In this document: positions 1-9,126 of the stretch, one piece after another
Numbering within the stretch: position 1 is the stretch's first letter
How the letters are laid out: each line of letters begins with the position of its first letter
DNA from: Phormidium tenue FACHB-1050
GTDB taxonomy: Bacteria; Cyanobacteriota; Cyanobacteriia; Pseudanabaenales; Pseudanabaenaceae
NCBI RefSeq assembly: GCF_014696925.1
Contig: NZ_JACJQY010000032.1
Coordinates: 1-61,873, forward strand
Direction of reading: 5' to 3'
DNA length: 61,873 nt
Program-made: the position numbers and the translations under genes
Notes under the pieces: generated by a model
Seen by the model: the letters and a program-made list of their open reading frames with translations, nothing else
Told to the model about the DNA's origin: nothing
Databases searched by the model: none

Positions 1-101
1 TTTTTCGTCGTGGTTTTGATTTCCTGCGTCACTTCATCTTTGACCTTCATCTCAATTCCGAGGCTTTCTTCAACTCCATTAAATTTTTGTCCTGTACTTA
101 G
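1..101 (+). CDS. Transposase, C-terminal fragment
   Basis: The frame beginning at base 3 reads through 32 codons (FRRGFDFLRHFIF... ending FLSCT) to a TAG at 99-101. The aromatic, positively charged ending resembles the last residues of cyanobacterial IS4-family DDE transposases. The 5' part lies outside the window, so the catalytic residues cannot be checked. The stop codon overlaps the IS terminal inverted repeat, a compact arrangement typical of IS elements. Confidence 0.6.
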   Translation, partial: FRRGFDFLRHFIFDLHLNSEAFFNSIKFLSCT

Positions 102-129
102 GTCCTAGCTATTTCTTACATTGCTATAA
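1..129 (+). mobile_element. Right-hand end of an IS4-like insertion sequence (truncated by window edge)
   Basis: The terminal inverted repeat at 84-129 is the reverse complement of the sequence at about 61745-61790: TTATAGCAATGTAAG, seven variable bases, then TAGGACCT(A/T)AGTACAGGAC. The window therefore starts inside one IS copy and ends inside another in the same orientation. The transposase stop codon lies within the repeat. The family assignment (IS4-like) is from memory of cyanobacterial transposases ending in FLSCT. Confidence 0.75.
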
Positions 130-165
130 ATGTGTTTCTCTCGCGTAGCGAGAGAAACACATTTA
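127..165. terminator. Perfect hairpin at the 3' end of the ABC permease gene
   Basis: An inverted repeat with 18-bp arms and a GTA loop. It contains the stop codon of the minus-strand permease gene (163-165). It directly abuts the IS end, so it may terminate transcription from either side. Confidence 0.5.
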
Positions 166-957
166 GGCTCCCATACCAGAATATTGTTGTATTCCCTTAC
201 GCCATAGCCAACGATTGGCTACAAAAAAGATAGCCATCCATCCTGCCATGATGCCAATTCCTTGCCAAACAGCGATCGCCTTTCCCACCAAAAGCGCCGC
301 AGGAAAATACACCATATAAGGGAAAGGAGTCCACAGGACAATATCGCGCACTAGCGGCGGAAATACATCCAAAGGAGCAATGATTCCTGATAAAAATATA
401 TAGGCTAAAAACCAAAGTTGCTCGATCGCACTTGCACGCTCAGTCCAAAATGATAAAAGTCCAAAGGTATATTGGATCAGGAATCTCAACAAGAAGGCGA
501 TCGTGACAATGAATATTGCCATCAAACCCGTTGACCATGATGGAACCCAGAAGGATTGCGGATAGAGCACAAAAAATAGAGCAATCAGCACTACTAGCAT
601 TGGCAGTCTGGCAAAACGTTCCGCAATGTGATTGATCAAGTGATGCCAAAATGGATCTATTGGTTGTAATAAACGATGGGAAAGCTGTCCTGAAAGCAGT
701 TCTCTCTCAAAGTCCCAAATCACCCAAACAATATTGAATTGACGCACTATAAACACGGCTAAGAAGTAACGAATAAACTCTAAAGCTGTGAAACCGAAGC
801 TGCCAGTTTCTGATGCTTTTAGCCATGCTCCCATTAAAATAAATGGTAAAGAATTAGATAATAACCAGATGAAAAGTTCAGCCCGATATTCGAGCATATA
901 GGCGTAGTAAGTGGCAAATAAAGTCGTCGTAACGCGCAATATATATCTAAGCTGCAT
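163..957 (-). CDS. ABC-2 type transporter permease
   Basis: A 264-residue integral membrane protein with about six hydrophobic segments. It matches the uncharacterised ABC-2 export permeases that work as pairs with an ATPase (COG4587/COG3694 type). Features include an N-terminal amphipathic start (MQLRYILRV), a cytoplasmic stretch around residues 83-110 with Arg/Gln/His, and a charged C-terminus. The ATPase and partner permease usual for this family are not adjacent; the next gene upstream on this strand is separated by repeats and is unrelated. The substrate is unknown. The stop codon sits inside a perfect hairpin. Confidence 0.75.
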   Translation of the reverse strand: MQLRYILRVTTTLFATYYAYMLEYRAELFIWLLSNSLPFILMGAWLKASETGSFGFTALEFIRYFLAVFIVRQFNIVWVIWDFERELLSGQLSHRLLQPIDPFWHHLINHIAERFARLPMLVVLIALFFVLYPQSFWVPSWSTGLMAIFIVTIAFLLRFLIQYTFGLLSFWTERASAIEQLWFLAYIFLSGIIAPLDVFPPLVRDIVLWTPFPYMVYFPAALLVGKAIAVWQGIGIMAGWMAIFFVANRWLWRKGIQQYSGMGA

Positions 958-995
958 AGGTCAGTTCAACTGTTAAGATAAATATCCTAACCCGT

Positions 996-1100
996 AATAC
1001 CACAACACAAAATGGCTATGCCATTTTGTGTTTCTAAAACCTTTGCTGAGTTTGCTTTTCAATTCACAAAAGTGTAGTCACACTTTTGTGAATTGGTATA
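996..1100. repeat. Family B repeat: two hairpins joined by a short spacer
   Basis: One hairpin has arms of the type ACACAAAATGGC / GCCATTTTGTGT. The second has arms AATTCACAAAAGTG / CACTTTTGTGAATT and ends in GGTAT. Full copies also occur near 8835, 12512, 14592 and 52691, with an interrupted copy at 45992-46244 and a fragment at 16906. Outer ends carry ATACCA / TGGTAT. Confidence 0.8.
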
Positions 1101-1132
1101 ATTACGGTACTTTACGTTGCAAACCAAACCTA

Positions 1133-1177
1133 GAAAAATTTTAAAAGCTCTGCGAAGTAGAGCTTTTAAAATTTTTC
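1133..1177. repeat. Family C palindrome
   Basis: A 45-nt inverted repeat with arms GAAAAATTTTAAAAGCTCT and complement around a GCGAAGT loop. It is flanked by AAACCAAACC, the flank seen at the other family C copies (14698, 38282, 44185, 47142, 57683). Confidence 0.7.
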
Positions 1178-1202
1178 CTGAGATTCTCAAATGTGATGCT
1201 CA

Positions 1203-2474
1203 ATGTCCCGTACCCAAACATCTAAACCCGTAGCTAAATCTGTCAAGAAAGGATTTGCCCGATCGCCAATATCCATCGAGTTAAGTGCCTGCTTGATTGT
1301 CAAAAATGAGGAGCAGCGCTTACCAAAATGCTTGGAGAGTTTAAAAGCAATTGCCGATGAGATTATTGTCGTTGACACGGGATCAAGCGATCGCACAGTT
1401 ATGATCGCCAAGAAATATCAGGCGCGAGTATTTCATTTTGAGTGGTGTGATGATTTCTCACAGGCGCGGAACTATGCGATCGCAAAGGCTAAGGGTAAAT
1501 GGATTTTAGTCATTGATGCTGACGAAGTTTTGCAGCAAAACGCGATCGCTACTTTGCAAGAGGTGATGCAGCGGGATGATTGTTTAGCGGTCAATCTTTT
1601 GCGATCGGAAATAGAAGCAAAGCAATCCCCCTATTCCTTAGTATTACGCCTATTTCGCAATCATCCTGCGCTTACTTTTACGGGACTCTATCATGAATCC
1701 ATCGATCAATCAGTAGTATCCTTACAAACTAAAGAACCTCATTGGCAAGTACTAAATATAGAAGTTCCAGTTTTACTGCATTACGGCTATACGGATAGCG
1801 AAATTCAACTTAAGCATAAGTATGAGTTTTCTAAACAGTTGATGCACAAACATTTGGAAGCATTTCCCGATGATAGCTATATGCTCAACAAACTGGGGGC
1901 TTTGTACATTAGTAGTCCTCAAGATCGCGATCGCCATTTAGGAATTGAGCTATTACAAAAGGGATTAGCTTTACTTGAGGATGCCGATCAACAAAATTTA
2001 ATTCGCTGTGAATTAAATTACCATTTAGGGCTTGCCTATCACCAAAATGCCGATTGGGAATTAGCCAAGACTGCCTATGAGCAGGTGATTGCCCTAGATG
2101 TTCCTAATCTTGTGAAGCTTTCGGCTTATCTCAATCTAGGCAATATCTATCAAGAACATCAACAAAAAGAAGCGATCGCCTATTTTGAAAAGGTGACTCA
2201 AATCGCTCCTAACTTCGCCCAAGGACATTTTAATTACGGAATTTCGCTCAAAACATCAGGACGTTTGACCGATGCGATCGCTGCCTACCAAAAAGCAATT
2301 GCCCTCGAACCGAACTATGCTGAGGCACATCAAAATTTAGGTGTTGTGCTGATGAAAAGAGGCGATTTCCCAGAAGCGATCGCCTCGTTCACAAGAGCAA
2401 TCCAACTCCACGAGCAGCAACATAATTATGAAACTACGAAAATATTGCGATCGGCATTAAAAGAATTCACTTAA
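1203..2474 (+). CDS. Family 2 glycosyltransferase with C-terminal TPR repeats
   Basis: A 423-residue protein. Residues about 27-200 form a GT-A fold: nucleotide-binding start LSACLIVKNEE (28-37), VDTGSSD at 57-63 and the metal-binding DADE at 105-108. From about residue 220 to 400 there are tetratricopeptide repeats, for example EAIAYFEKVTQIAPNF and DAIAAYQKAIALEPNY. The GT2-TPR architecture is common in cyanobacteria and firmicutes, where it glycosylates proteins or cell-surface polymers; the acceptor here is unknown. No signal peptide is visible, so it should be cytosolic. It stands alone, followed by a bidirectional terminator. Confidence 0.85.
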   Translation: MSRTQTSKPVAKSVKKGFARSPISIELSACLIVKNEEQRLPKCLESLKAIADEIIVVDTGSSDRTVMIAKKYQARVFHFEWCDDFSQARNYAIAKAKGKWILVIDADEVLQQNAIATLQEVMQRDDCLAVNLLRSEIEAKQSPYSLVLRLFRNHPALTFTGLYHESIDQSVVSLQTKEPHWQVLNIEVPVLLHYGYTDSEIQLKHKYEFSKQLMHKHLEAFPDDSYMLNKLGALYISSPQDRDRHLGIELLQKGLALLEDADQQNLIRCELNYHLGLAYHQNADWELAKTAYEQVIALDVPNLVKLSAYLNLGNIYQEHQQKEAIAYFEKVTQIAPNFAQGHFNYGISLKTSGRLTDAIAAYQKAIALEPNYAEAHQNLGVVLMKRGDFPEAIASFTRAIQLHEQQHNYETTKILRSALKEFT

Positions 2475-2477
2475 GGG

Positions 2478-2525
2478 CAAAAAGCAGGTAAGGGCAATTC
2501 ATGAATTGCCCTTACCTGCTTTTTG
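2478..2525. terminator. Bidirectional terminator between convergent genes
   Basis: A perfect 48-nt palindrome centred at 2501/2502 with A-rich and T-rich ends, so it can act as a Rho-independent terminator on both strands. The stop codon of the minus-strand DUF2459 gene (2499-2501) is at its centre. Confidence 0.7.
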
Positions 2526-3182
2526 TAAGGATTTGATTTGCTCACCAAGATTTTTTGCTAATACAGCGCGATTAGGACATACAGAAACTCCTCCATTGCG
2601 TAACGCCTCGGCAGCCCAGGTATTGCAATTAAAAGCGGAGAAATATCTCGGCACAGCCGCATAGAAGTTACTCACGCCATATTGACCTTTGCCGATCGCT
2701 GCTAAGCGTTCGCCTTTCTCATTAACTGCAAAGGTCTGCTTCACATGAGCAAATAAATTTTGAAATCCCGCCTCTGATAGCTCTATCGGCAAAATAGGAA
2801 ATTTAAAAAATTTCTCAGGTGCTTCTGCAAAGCTTGTCACATGCATGACGCTATCCGATGGAATGAACACAGCTCGCAGCATCGAAGGAATAGACTGATC
2901 ACCCGCAAAATAAAACTGGCGATCGCCCCATCCCACTTCCACATAGGGAGAATCTTTCCATTCTTCCGCACCAAAAGTTTCTCCTCTCTGTTGCGCCCAT
3001 GCTAAGCCCGAATGCCATTCATGTTGGACAAAATAAATTGTGCGAGTTTTGGCATTGGGTGCAGGCGGAAATAAACCCACAGTTGGACTAGGACAATAGA
3101 GAAAATAACTGGCGATCGCGATCAAAATCCCCAGTAATATTCCTAGAAATATTGCAGTTTTCTGCTTACGGGTCATGGGCAA
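2499..3182 (-). CDS. DUF2459 family protein (TIGR02117-like)
   Basis: A 227-residue protein with one N-terminal membrane anchor (residues about 10-28) followed by a periplasmic domain. Motifs HEWHSGL near residue 54, EVGWGDRQFY near 83 and FNCNTWAAEAL near 184 match the DUF2459 family, a NlpC/P60-like fold with Cys/His-type conserved positions. The biochemical role is unknown; the family was once labelled urease-associated only by context. No operon partner is visible. Confidence 0.75.
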   Translation of the reverse strand: MPMTRKQKTAIFLGILLGILIAIASYFLYCPSPTVGLFPPAPNAKTRTIYFVQHEWHSGLAWAQQRGETFGAEEWKDSPYVEVGWGDRQFYFAGDQSIPSMLRAVFIPSDSVMHVTSFAEAPEKFFKFPILPIELSEAGFQNLFAHVKQTFAVNEKGERLAAIGKGQYGVSNFYAAVPRYFSAFNCNTWAAEALRNGGVSVCPNRAVLAKNLGEQIKSLQKAGKGNS

Positions 3183-3226
3183 TTTTAAAAATATTGTCTA
3201 TGCTCCAATTATCATAATGTGTTCAT

Positions 3227-3277
3227 GCTAACTTTTAGGATGGGCAGCGCAAAGCGCTGCCCATCCTAAAAGTTAGC
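3227..3277. repeat. Perfect palindrome in the divergent region
   Basis: 24-bp arms around an AAA loop, with the core GGGCAGCGC / GCGCTGCCC. It lies between the divergent DUF2459 and Uma2 genes, so it is not an obvious terminator for either. It belongs to the GC-cored palindrome set found across the window. Confidence 0.75.
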
Positions 3278-3320
3278 GTAATGTTAAAATAAGTCAATTA
3301 TCTTTTTATGGAGTTGTGCT

Positions 3321-3995
3321 ATGGTTTCGCAGCTAACCATCCCATCAACTGAAATTATTTACCCTGAAAGCGATGGTCAGCCCATGGCAAGCAATACAAC
3401 GCATTTCATTTGGATTGTCACAATCAAAGAAAATCTTGACTGGTTTTTTAGTCAAAATCAAAATAGTGATCTGAAGATTTTTGTTGCAGGTGATTTGTTA
3501 TGGTATCCCGTCCAAGGACGCAATGATCTCTCGACTGCTCCTGATGTCATGGTGGCGATCGGTAGACCAAGAGGACATCGAGGCTCTTACAAACAATGGT
3601 TAGAAGATAATATTCCTCCACAAGTTGTATTTGAGATTCTCTCTCCCTCTAATACTCAAGAAGAAATGGATAAGAAACTCCTATTCTATGATCGCTATGG
3701 AGTGGAAGAGTATTATATTTATGACTACGAAGCTAATCGCTTATTAGTATGGCTAAGACAGGGTGACAGTCTAGCGCCTCTCGTTATTGTTCGTGGTTGG
3801 CAAAGCCCTAGATTAGGAATTCAGTTTGAAATTAATGATGAAACCTTAAAAATGTTTCATGCTGACGGTAATCCTTTCTTAAATTATACCGAAATCCAAG
3901 ATTTGCTAGCAAAGGAGCGTCAACGTGCTGAAGCAGAAAAACAACGTGCCGATCGCCTTGCGGCAAAACTTAGAGAATTAGGAATTGAGCCATAA
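3321..3995 (+). CDS. Uma2 family endonuclease-like protein (DUF820)
   Basis: A 224-residue member of the Uma2 (DUF820) PD-(D/E)xK-like nuclease family, heavily expanded in cyanobacteria. Visible motifs are the substrate-facing APDVMVAIG (catalytic Asp), PPQVVFEILSPSN (Glu of the E-x-(S) motif), then KKLLFYDRYGVEEYYIYDY. The C-terminus (about 190-224) is a charged coiled coil, KERQRAEAEKQRADRLAAKL, typical of the family. The biological role is unresolved; a second paralogue lies at 14893. The ATG start follows the GGAGTTGTGCT ribosome-binding region. Confidence 0.85.
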   Translation: MVSQLTIPSTEIIYPESDGQPMASNTTHFIWIVTIKENLDWFFSQNQNSDLKIFVAGDLLWYPVQGRNDLSTAPDVMVAIGRPRGHRGSYKQWLEDNIPPQVVFEILSPSNTQEEMDKKLLFYDRYGVEEYYIYDYEANRLLVWLRQGDSLAPLVIVRGWQSPRLGIQFEINDETLKMFHADGNPFLNYTEIQDLLAKERQRAEAEKQRADRLAAKLRELGIEP

Positions 3996-4029
3996 AAAAA
4001 GAAAGGGTGCTTTGCACCCTTTCTTTTTT
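3995..4029. terminator. Bidirectional terminator
   Basis: The hairpin GAAAGGGTGC-TTT-GCACCCTTTC is flanked by A and T runs. It lies between the convergent Uma2 and chlD genes. Confidence 0.85.
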
Positions 4030-6079
4030 AGTTACGCAGATCGGCGATCGCACTGAGAGCGACATTCGCGATCGCTTGATCGGTAGCCTTGGGCAAATGG
4101 TAATACTTACCACCACCTGCGGCGGCGAGTTCCTTGGCAAATCCCGTAGATACGAATTTATTTTCCGTATCGATCACCAACAGCCCCAAATTCAAAGCCC
4201 GAATCTTACGACAAATATCGATTAATTCGGCTTTGATATCAGGCTTGTTTTCAGGATCGATGGGTTCACCTTGCGATCGCGCTAAAGGCACATTGCCGCG
4301 CCCATCCGTAATCGCCACAATCGTCACTGAACCAACATCGCCCGACTGCCTAGCATTCATCGCCACCCGCACAGCCTGCGTTAAGCCATGCGCTAGCGGC
4401 GAACCACCACCACAGGGCATCGTATCAAGACGACGACGTGCTGCCTCAATGGAACGGGTGGGCGGCAACAATACATCGGCTTTTTCTCCTCGAAAGGGAA
4501 TTAGCGAAATTTGGTCACGGTTTTGATAGCTATCAGTCAACATCCGCAAAGCTGCACCCTTAGCCGACTGCATCCGATTGAGTGCCATCGATCCCGATGC
4601 ATCCACCAAGAAAATCGTCAGCGCTCCCGCCTTACGTGCTAACTTCTTCGCTCTGATGTCCACATCCTCAACGATCACTTTGCGATGGGGCTGACGCAAT
4701 CTTCGCGCTTTTTGATAAGGAGCTGAAGCGCGGAGGGTGGCATCAACGGCAATGCGATCGCTCTTGCCCTGAGGTAAAACTGGCTTGATGTAACGCCCAC
4801 GCTCTTGAGAATAGATTAGGTTGCGCGTACCCGATCTCCCCTGCTTTTGCATCGACTGAGCAAAGAAGAGAACTTCAGGATCGAGAATTACACCTTCGGG
4901 ATCGAAGATAAACTCTTCAGGGATTTCAGGAGATTCATCTTCCTGCTCTTGATCTTGTTCCTGATCCTCTTGATTATCGTCCTGTTCCTGTTTGCCATCG
5001 TCTTGATTGGGAGGAGGAGGAGGTGCTTGTTGTTGCTGTTGTTGTTCGGGCTGTTGTTGCTCAGGAGAAAGAGGCGATCGCGGCACGATTACCAATTCCA
5101 CCGCTTGACGCAAATCATCAGCATTAACTTGAGTGCGACTTTCCAACGCCGCCGCCGCCTTGGCAACCCGCAAAGCAAACAACTCAGCACGATGTCCTTG
5201 CACTCCACCCCGCACAGCTTCTGCAACTAAGTATTGAATCTGCGCCCTAGAAATCGTCACATCAGTGAGCCATTCTCTCGCCAAAATAATCTGTGTTCGC
5301 AGATCGTCAATATCCGAGTCATAGCTACTCAAAAAGGCTTCAGGAGAATTGGCATAGCCCAACACCATATCCACTGCTTCCACTCGTTGATCGAGTGAGA
5401 GAACTCCATCAGCCGAAAGATTAATCGCAATCCGATCCATCAGATGTTCGCCTAAAATGCCCTCTTCAGGGTTATAGGTGGCTATCAGTAAAGGTTGACA
5501 AGGATGTTGATAGCTGATGCCTTCGCGTTCGACTTGGTTATAGCCTGTAGAGAGAACGGAAAGCAGTAAATTAGATATTTGGGGATCGAGTAAATTAATC
5601 TCATCAATATAGAGAACGCCGCGATGGGCTTCTGCTAAAATCCCTGGTTGAAATACAGTCTGACCTTCGCGCACCGAGCGACTTACATCCACAGAACCAA
5701 TCAGCCGATCTTCGGTAATTCCCAATGGAATTTGGATGAATGGTGCAGGAATAACTTTAGTGACAATTTCACTCTTGTCTTTATCCTTCATTGCCTTGAC
5801 TAGAGCATCGTCCCATGTGTCGGGCTTAGTTGGATCACAGTTACTCAGAGACTCAACGGCGACTTCGATGGGGGGCAAGAGGGCATGAATCCCACGCGCA
5901 AGGACGGATTTTGCTGTGCCGCGTCTACCTGCGAGGGCAATACCACCGATCGCAGGATCGATCGCTGCTAGCAGTAAAGCAGTTTTAATCGCTTCTTGAC
6001 CGACTACAGCCGCAAGGGGAAATGTGATAGGGGTGTAAGTGTTGTTAGTGGTTGGGTTGGTGGGCGGCGAAGATACCAT
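4028..6079 (-). CDS. chlD: Magnesium chelatase subunit D
   Basis: The 683-residue D subunit of the ATP-dependent Mg chelatase (ChlI/ChlD/ChlH), which inserts Mg2+ into protoporphyrin IX. The N-terminal AAA+ domain has the P-loop-like GRRGTAKS near residue 52 and covers about 1-330. A Gln/Pro-rich then acidic linker follows at about 343-390. The C-terminal VWA integrin-I domain has the MIDAS motif DASGSM and the later TDGRGN. Length and linker match cyanobacterial and chloroplast ChlD, unlike the DPOR genes at 17.5-21.6 kb. It stands alone, without chlI or chlH beside it. Confidence 0.95.
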   Translation of the reverse strand: MVSSPPTNPTTNNTYTPITFPLAAVVGQEAIKTALLLAAIDPAIGGIALAGRRGTAKSVLARGIHALLPPIEVAVESLSNCDPTKPDTWDDALVKAMKDKDKSEIVTKVIPAPFIQIPLGITEDRLIGSVDVSRSVREGQTVFQPGILAEAHRGVLYIDEINLLDPQISNLLLSVLSTGYNQVEREGISYQHPCQPLLIATYNPEEGILGEHLMDRIAINLSADGVLSLDQRVEAVDMVLGYANSPEAFLSSYDSDIDDLRTQIILAREWLTDVTISRAQIQYLVAEAVRGGVQGHRAELFALRVAKAAAALESRTQVNADDLRQAVELVIVPRSPLSPEQQQPEQQQQQQAPPPPPNQDDGKQEQDDNQEDQEQDQEQEDESPEIPEEFIFDPEGVILDPEVLFFAQSMQKQGRSGTRNLIYSQERGRYIKPVLPQGKSDRIAVDATLRASAPYQKARRLRQPHRKVIVEDVDIRAKKLARKAGALTIFLVDASGSMALNRMQSAKGAALRMLTDSYQNRDQISLIPFRGEKADVLLPPTRSIEAARRRLDTMPCGGGSPLAHGLTQAVRVAMNARQSGDVGSVTIVAITDGRGNVPLARSQGEPIDPENKPDIKAELIDICRKIRALNLGLLVIDTENKFVSTGFAKELAAAGGGKYYHLPKATDQAIANVALSAIADLRN

Positions 6080-6211
6080 GCGATCGAGTTATTAGGTTTG
6101 AAAATATAAAAGTTTTAGGAAATGAAATTTTAAGCTTCGGGTCAATTATAGCGTTTAGTAGTCTAAGCTAAGATTTAGATCTGGCTCACTCAGTTAAGAA
6201 TATAAGCAGTC

Positions 6212-6664
6212 ATGGCAAAAACAACATGGGATAATCTGGTGTTTGAGTCGCCATATCTAGCAGTGGTGACAGCAAAGCAATTGTTGCAAGAGGGACAGAT
6301 GACTGAAGCCTACAGCCTTTTGGAGTGTTTAGAGGAGTCAATGGGGCGATCTGAAAAGAGGGGGGTAAGTAGTCAGCTAACTCGGCTGATGTTGCATGTG
6401 ATTAAGTGGAAATGTCAACCTGAAAAACGTAGTGCTAGTTGGGTAATTTCGATCCGTTCGGCGCGGCGTGAGATTGCGGAAAGTCAGCGAGAGATGCCAA
6501 GTCTGAATAGAGATTTTTTAAATTCGATTTGGGACAAGTGTTTTCTGGCGGCGAAACAGGATGCTAGGGATGAGATGGGCAAGAAAGCCGAAATCACGGC
6601 GCTAAGTTGGGAAGAGGTTTTTGAACAAAGATATACAATTTGGGAAGATGATGATTTAACTTAA
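6212..6664 (+). CDS. DUF29 family protein
   Basis: A 150-residue protein that looks like the DUF29 family: WDNLVFESPYLAVVTAKQLL at the start, then LTRLMLHVIKWKCQPEKR, and a helical C-terminal half with conserved Arg/Trp. DUF29 proteins are common, often multicopy, in cyanobacteria and have no known activity. It lies 74 bp upstream of the RloA/RloB pair in the same direction. Co-transcription is possible, but DUF29 is not a known partner of that system. Confidence 0.65.
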   Translation: MAKTTWDNLVFESPYLAVVTAKQLLQEGQMTEAYSLLECLEESMGRSEKRGVSSQLTRLMLHVIKWKCQPEKRSASWVISIRSARREIAESQREMPSLNRDFLNSIWDKCFLAAKQDARDEMGKKAEITALSWEEVFEQRYTIWEDDDLT

Positions 6665-6738
6665 TTAGGTGCTTTAAGGTTGTTACAATATTATTTGCGT
6701 GAATTATTCACGTATTTTTGCCTTTTGAGTAAAAAATT

Positions 6739-8025
6739 ATGCTTTTAGACTTTACTGTAGAGAACTTTCGCTCAATTAAGGGCGCGGAAACGCTTAGTGC
6801 TGTTGCGGCGAATAAGAGCAAGTCTAAAGCTAATAATAGTGAGAGCCGTCGTCGAGTTAAGTCCGATGATGAAATTGCTCAGCCTTTTCATGTTGAGGGT
6901 TGGGATATTGATGTTCTACCAGTTATCGCAATTTTTGGTGCTAACGCTTCAGGTAAAAGCAATATTTTAAAAGCTTTAAATTATTTGCTCAAATTTATGT
7001 CCGAGGGTAATTATGATCACGGAACAGAATTAATACCTTTTAAACTAGATCAACAAAGCAGAGAAAGTCCAAGTTGTTTTAGGCTTCGCATTGTAATTGA
7101 TGGAACGATATACATTTATTCTTTAATCTTAAATAGTAATCGAATACTTTCCGAAAAACTAGAATATGCCTTAGCCTCTACAAAACAAAATCGGCTTTTG
7201 TACTCTCGCTCTTGGAATGAAGAACATCAAAAATTTGAGTGGAAAAATGGTTCGTATTTTAAAGGATCGCATATTCAACTCGAAAAAAATATACATGAAC
7301 GTGAACCTTTTACTAGCCTTTTCTCAAAATTAGAAATTAAATCAGTTGAACGTTTTGCATTTTGGTTGGAATCAAGTGTTTTGACCAATAAATTAAGTTC
7401 TAATATATATCATGATATTTTGATTGATGCAGTATGGTCGTTAAGCAATAATGAGAATCTATCATTTTCATTGGTACTAGAAAATACAAAAAATCTACTG
7501 TTTAAATTTGATACTGGTTTGTATGATATTCAAATAAAAAAGAATGCAAATAATGATCTAGATATCCAAGCTTTTCACAAGACAACCCAAGGTGAAATTC
7601 TTAGTTGGAAGTTTGAAGAAGAATCTACAGGAACCCAAAAGTTATTCAATTTAGCCTGCAATATATACCTTATATTGAGGGGTAAAGATCTTGCAATATT
7701 TGATGAAATAGGTGCAAATATTCATCCAAATATAATTCGTGAAATCATAAAAACATTTCAAAGTTCTAAAACCAATCGAAATAGAACCCAGCTAATTTTT
7801 ACTAGTCACGATAATACTTTACAGAGAAATAACTTGTTACGGCGCGATCAGATTTGGTTTACGCAGAAGCGTCCTGACCAAAGTACAGAACTATATCCAC
7901 TTAGCGATTTTAAAGTGCGTAATGATCTAGCGATAGATAAAGCATATTTAGATGGAAGATTTGGAGCAGTTCCGTTTATCTCTGATGAAGATGACTTTAT
8001 GCCAGTAGGTGAGGATAATGGCTAA
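6739..8025 (+). CDS. RloA-like AAA ATPase of a putative defence pair (AbiL-like)
   Basis: A 428-residue SMC/RecF-like ABC ATPase of the AAA_15/AAA_21 group. It starts with MLLDFTVENFRSIKG, has Walker A GANASGKSN near residue 76, the Walker B-like LAIFDEIGANIHP near 320 and the switch His in FTSHDN near 355. The ATPase is split by a long inserted middle domain (about 100-290). The downstream gene overlaps its end by 8 nt, so the two are translationally coupled. RloA/RloB pairs occur in restriction loci, and the related AbiL and OLD/PARIS-type pairs give abortive phage defence; that role is inferred here. The pair is AT-rich relative to its neighbours and has few HIP1 sites, consistent with recent acquisition. 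Confidence 0.8.
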   Translation: MLLDFTVENFRSIKGAETLSAVAANKSKSKANNSESRRRVKSDDEIAQPFHVEGWDIDVLPVIAIFGANASGKSNILKALNYLLKFMSEGNYDHGTELIPFKLDQQSRESPSCFRLRIVIDGTIYIYSLILNSNRILSEKLEYALASTKQNRLLYSRSWNEEHQKFEWKNGSYFKGSHIQLEKNIHEREPFTSLFSKLEIKSVERFAFWLESSVLTNKLSSNIYHDILIDAVWSLSNNENLSFSLVLENTKNLLFKFDTGLYDIQIKKNANNDLDIQAFHKTTQGEILSWKFEEESTGTQKLFNLACNIYLILRGKDLAIFDEIGANIHPNIIREIIKTFQSSKTNRNRTQLIFTSHDNTLQRNNLLRRDQIWFTQKRPDQSTELYPLSDFKVRNDLAIDKAYLDGRFGAVPFISDEDDFMPVGEDNG

Positions 8026-8650
8026 ACCTTCTTTTAAAAGAAATGCTTCAACGAGAACAATTGGCAAAAAGATTTTGATAGCTTGTGAAGGTAAACAAAC
8101 AGAACCAAAATATTTCAATGCAATTCGTCAAGATCTACGTCTTACTACCGTACAAGTTTTGATACTCCCTCACGATGGAACCGATCCACTTAGTGTTGTA
8201 AACGCGGTATTAGAAGCCAGAAAAGATAAAAAACGTGAAAAGACTTGGTTTGATGATCAAGATTCCGCTTGGGCAGTCTTTGATGGGGATGAACATATCG
8301 CCAATAATCGCCCCAACTGGTGTCAAGCTATTCAAATTGCTAAAAGTCAAAAAATTAATCTTGCGATTACCAATCCCAGTATTGAGTTTTGGTATCTTAT
8401 CCATTTTCAAGATCACTCAGCTACTATTGCGCGAGACAAAGCAAAGGAACGCTTAAAACAGCATATTCCCGATTATGACAAAGCCCGATGCTACTATCAA
8501 AAAGAGCTAAAGGTGCGGACTAAAGATGCGATCAAGAATGCCAATAAACTTGATGAACTAGCCAAGCGTGACAGCTTGCCTGAATACTCAAATCCCTGCT
8601 GTAGCGGAATATCGCAATTAGTCGAAATGCTTTTGAAATTAGGTAACTGA
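8018..8650 (+). CDS. RloB-like protein, predicted TOPRIM-type effector
   Basis: A protein of about 210 residues. ILIACEGKQTEPKYFNAIR near the N-terminus and AVFDGDEH in the middle give the Glu and DxD acidic positions of an RloB/TOPRIM-like nuclease core. ITNPSIEFWYLIHFQ is a family hallmark. The ATG at 8018 overlaps the stop of the ATPase gene; a GTG at 8009 would add three residues, but GGTGAGG just upstream favours 8018. Expected to be the effector of the RloA/RloB pair, possibly cleaving nucleic acid when the ATPase senses infection (inference). Confidence 0.75.
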   Translation: MAKPSFKRNASTRTIGKKILIACEGKQTEPKYFNAIRQDLRLTTVQVLILPHDGTDPLSVVNAVLEARKDKKREKTWFDDQDSAWAVFDGDEHIANNRPNWCQAIQIAKSQKINLAITNPSIEFWYLIHFQDHSATIARDKAKERLKQHIPDYDKARCYYQKELKVRTKDAIKNANKLDELAKRDSLPEYSNPCCSGISQLVEMLLKLGN

Positions 8651-8686
8651 TTTTTCCTGTTACCCTCTCCTTTGCAAGAAGAGGAA

Positions 8687-8838
8687 CTAGGGGGAAAGCC
8701 AACTCAAGACTGTGTTGTAGTCCAGATTATTTACTGAGGCGCGAGTATATTGCAAACGGATTCCAAGGGGACTCACATCATCTGCATTTTTCGGCGAAAA
8801 CTCTAGCTCAACCGTACCTAGCCATTTAGATTTGATAC
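8687..8838 (-). pseudogene. Possible 3' gene remnant
   Basis: One minus-strand frame stays open for about 49 codons (...KSKWLGTVELEFSPKN..., ending VLSWLSP) to a TAG at 8687-8689. Composition looks like real protein, but there is no start. The frame is cut off exactly where the family B repeat begins (about 8835). It may be the tail of a gene destroyed or displaced by repeat insertion. No family recognised. Confidence 0.3.
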
Positions 8839-8940
8839 CAATTCATGAAAGTGTTGCAACACTTTCATGAATTAAGACTAAAAACCATTCAGGTCTTTAA
8901 AAGCACAAAATTGCTACGCAATTTTGTGCTTTATCATTAC
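8835..8940. repeat. Family B repeat
   Basis: Two hairpins, AATTCATGAAAGTGTTG / CAACACTTTCATGAATT and AAAGCACAAAATTGC / GCAATTTTGTGCTTT, with ATACCA at the left edge. Order and orientation match the copy at 12512. Together with the remnant at 8687 it fills most of the 476-bp gap before zwf; the rest (8941-9126) holds no recognisable feature. Confidence 0.8.
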
Positions 8941-9126
8941 CGAGAGCTTTTCTGACGTTTGAAAATTTAATTGTCATGTTTTCATCAAACTCAGTTTTGT
9001 GATGTTTAGCACCTGCAACCCAGAAAACCCCACAATTAGCCCAGTGATCCTAAAGGAAAACAGACGATATTGTTGGAAAAATGAATATATTGGCTAGAAT
9101 CTAGCTAGCGTTCAACAACCGAGCCT

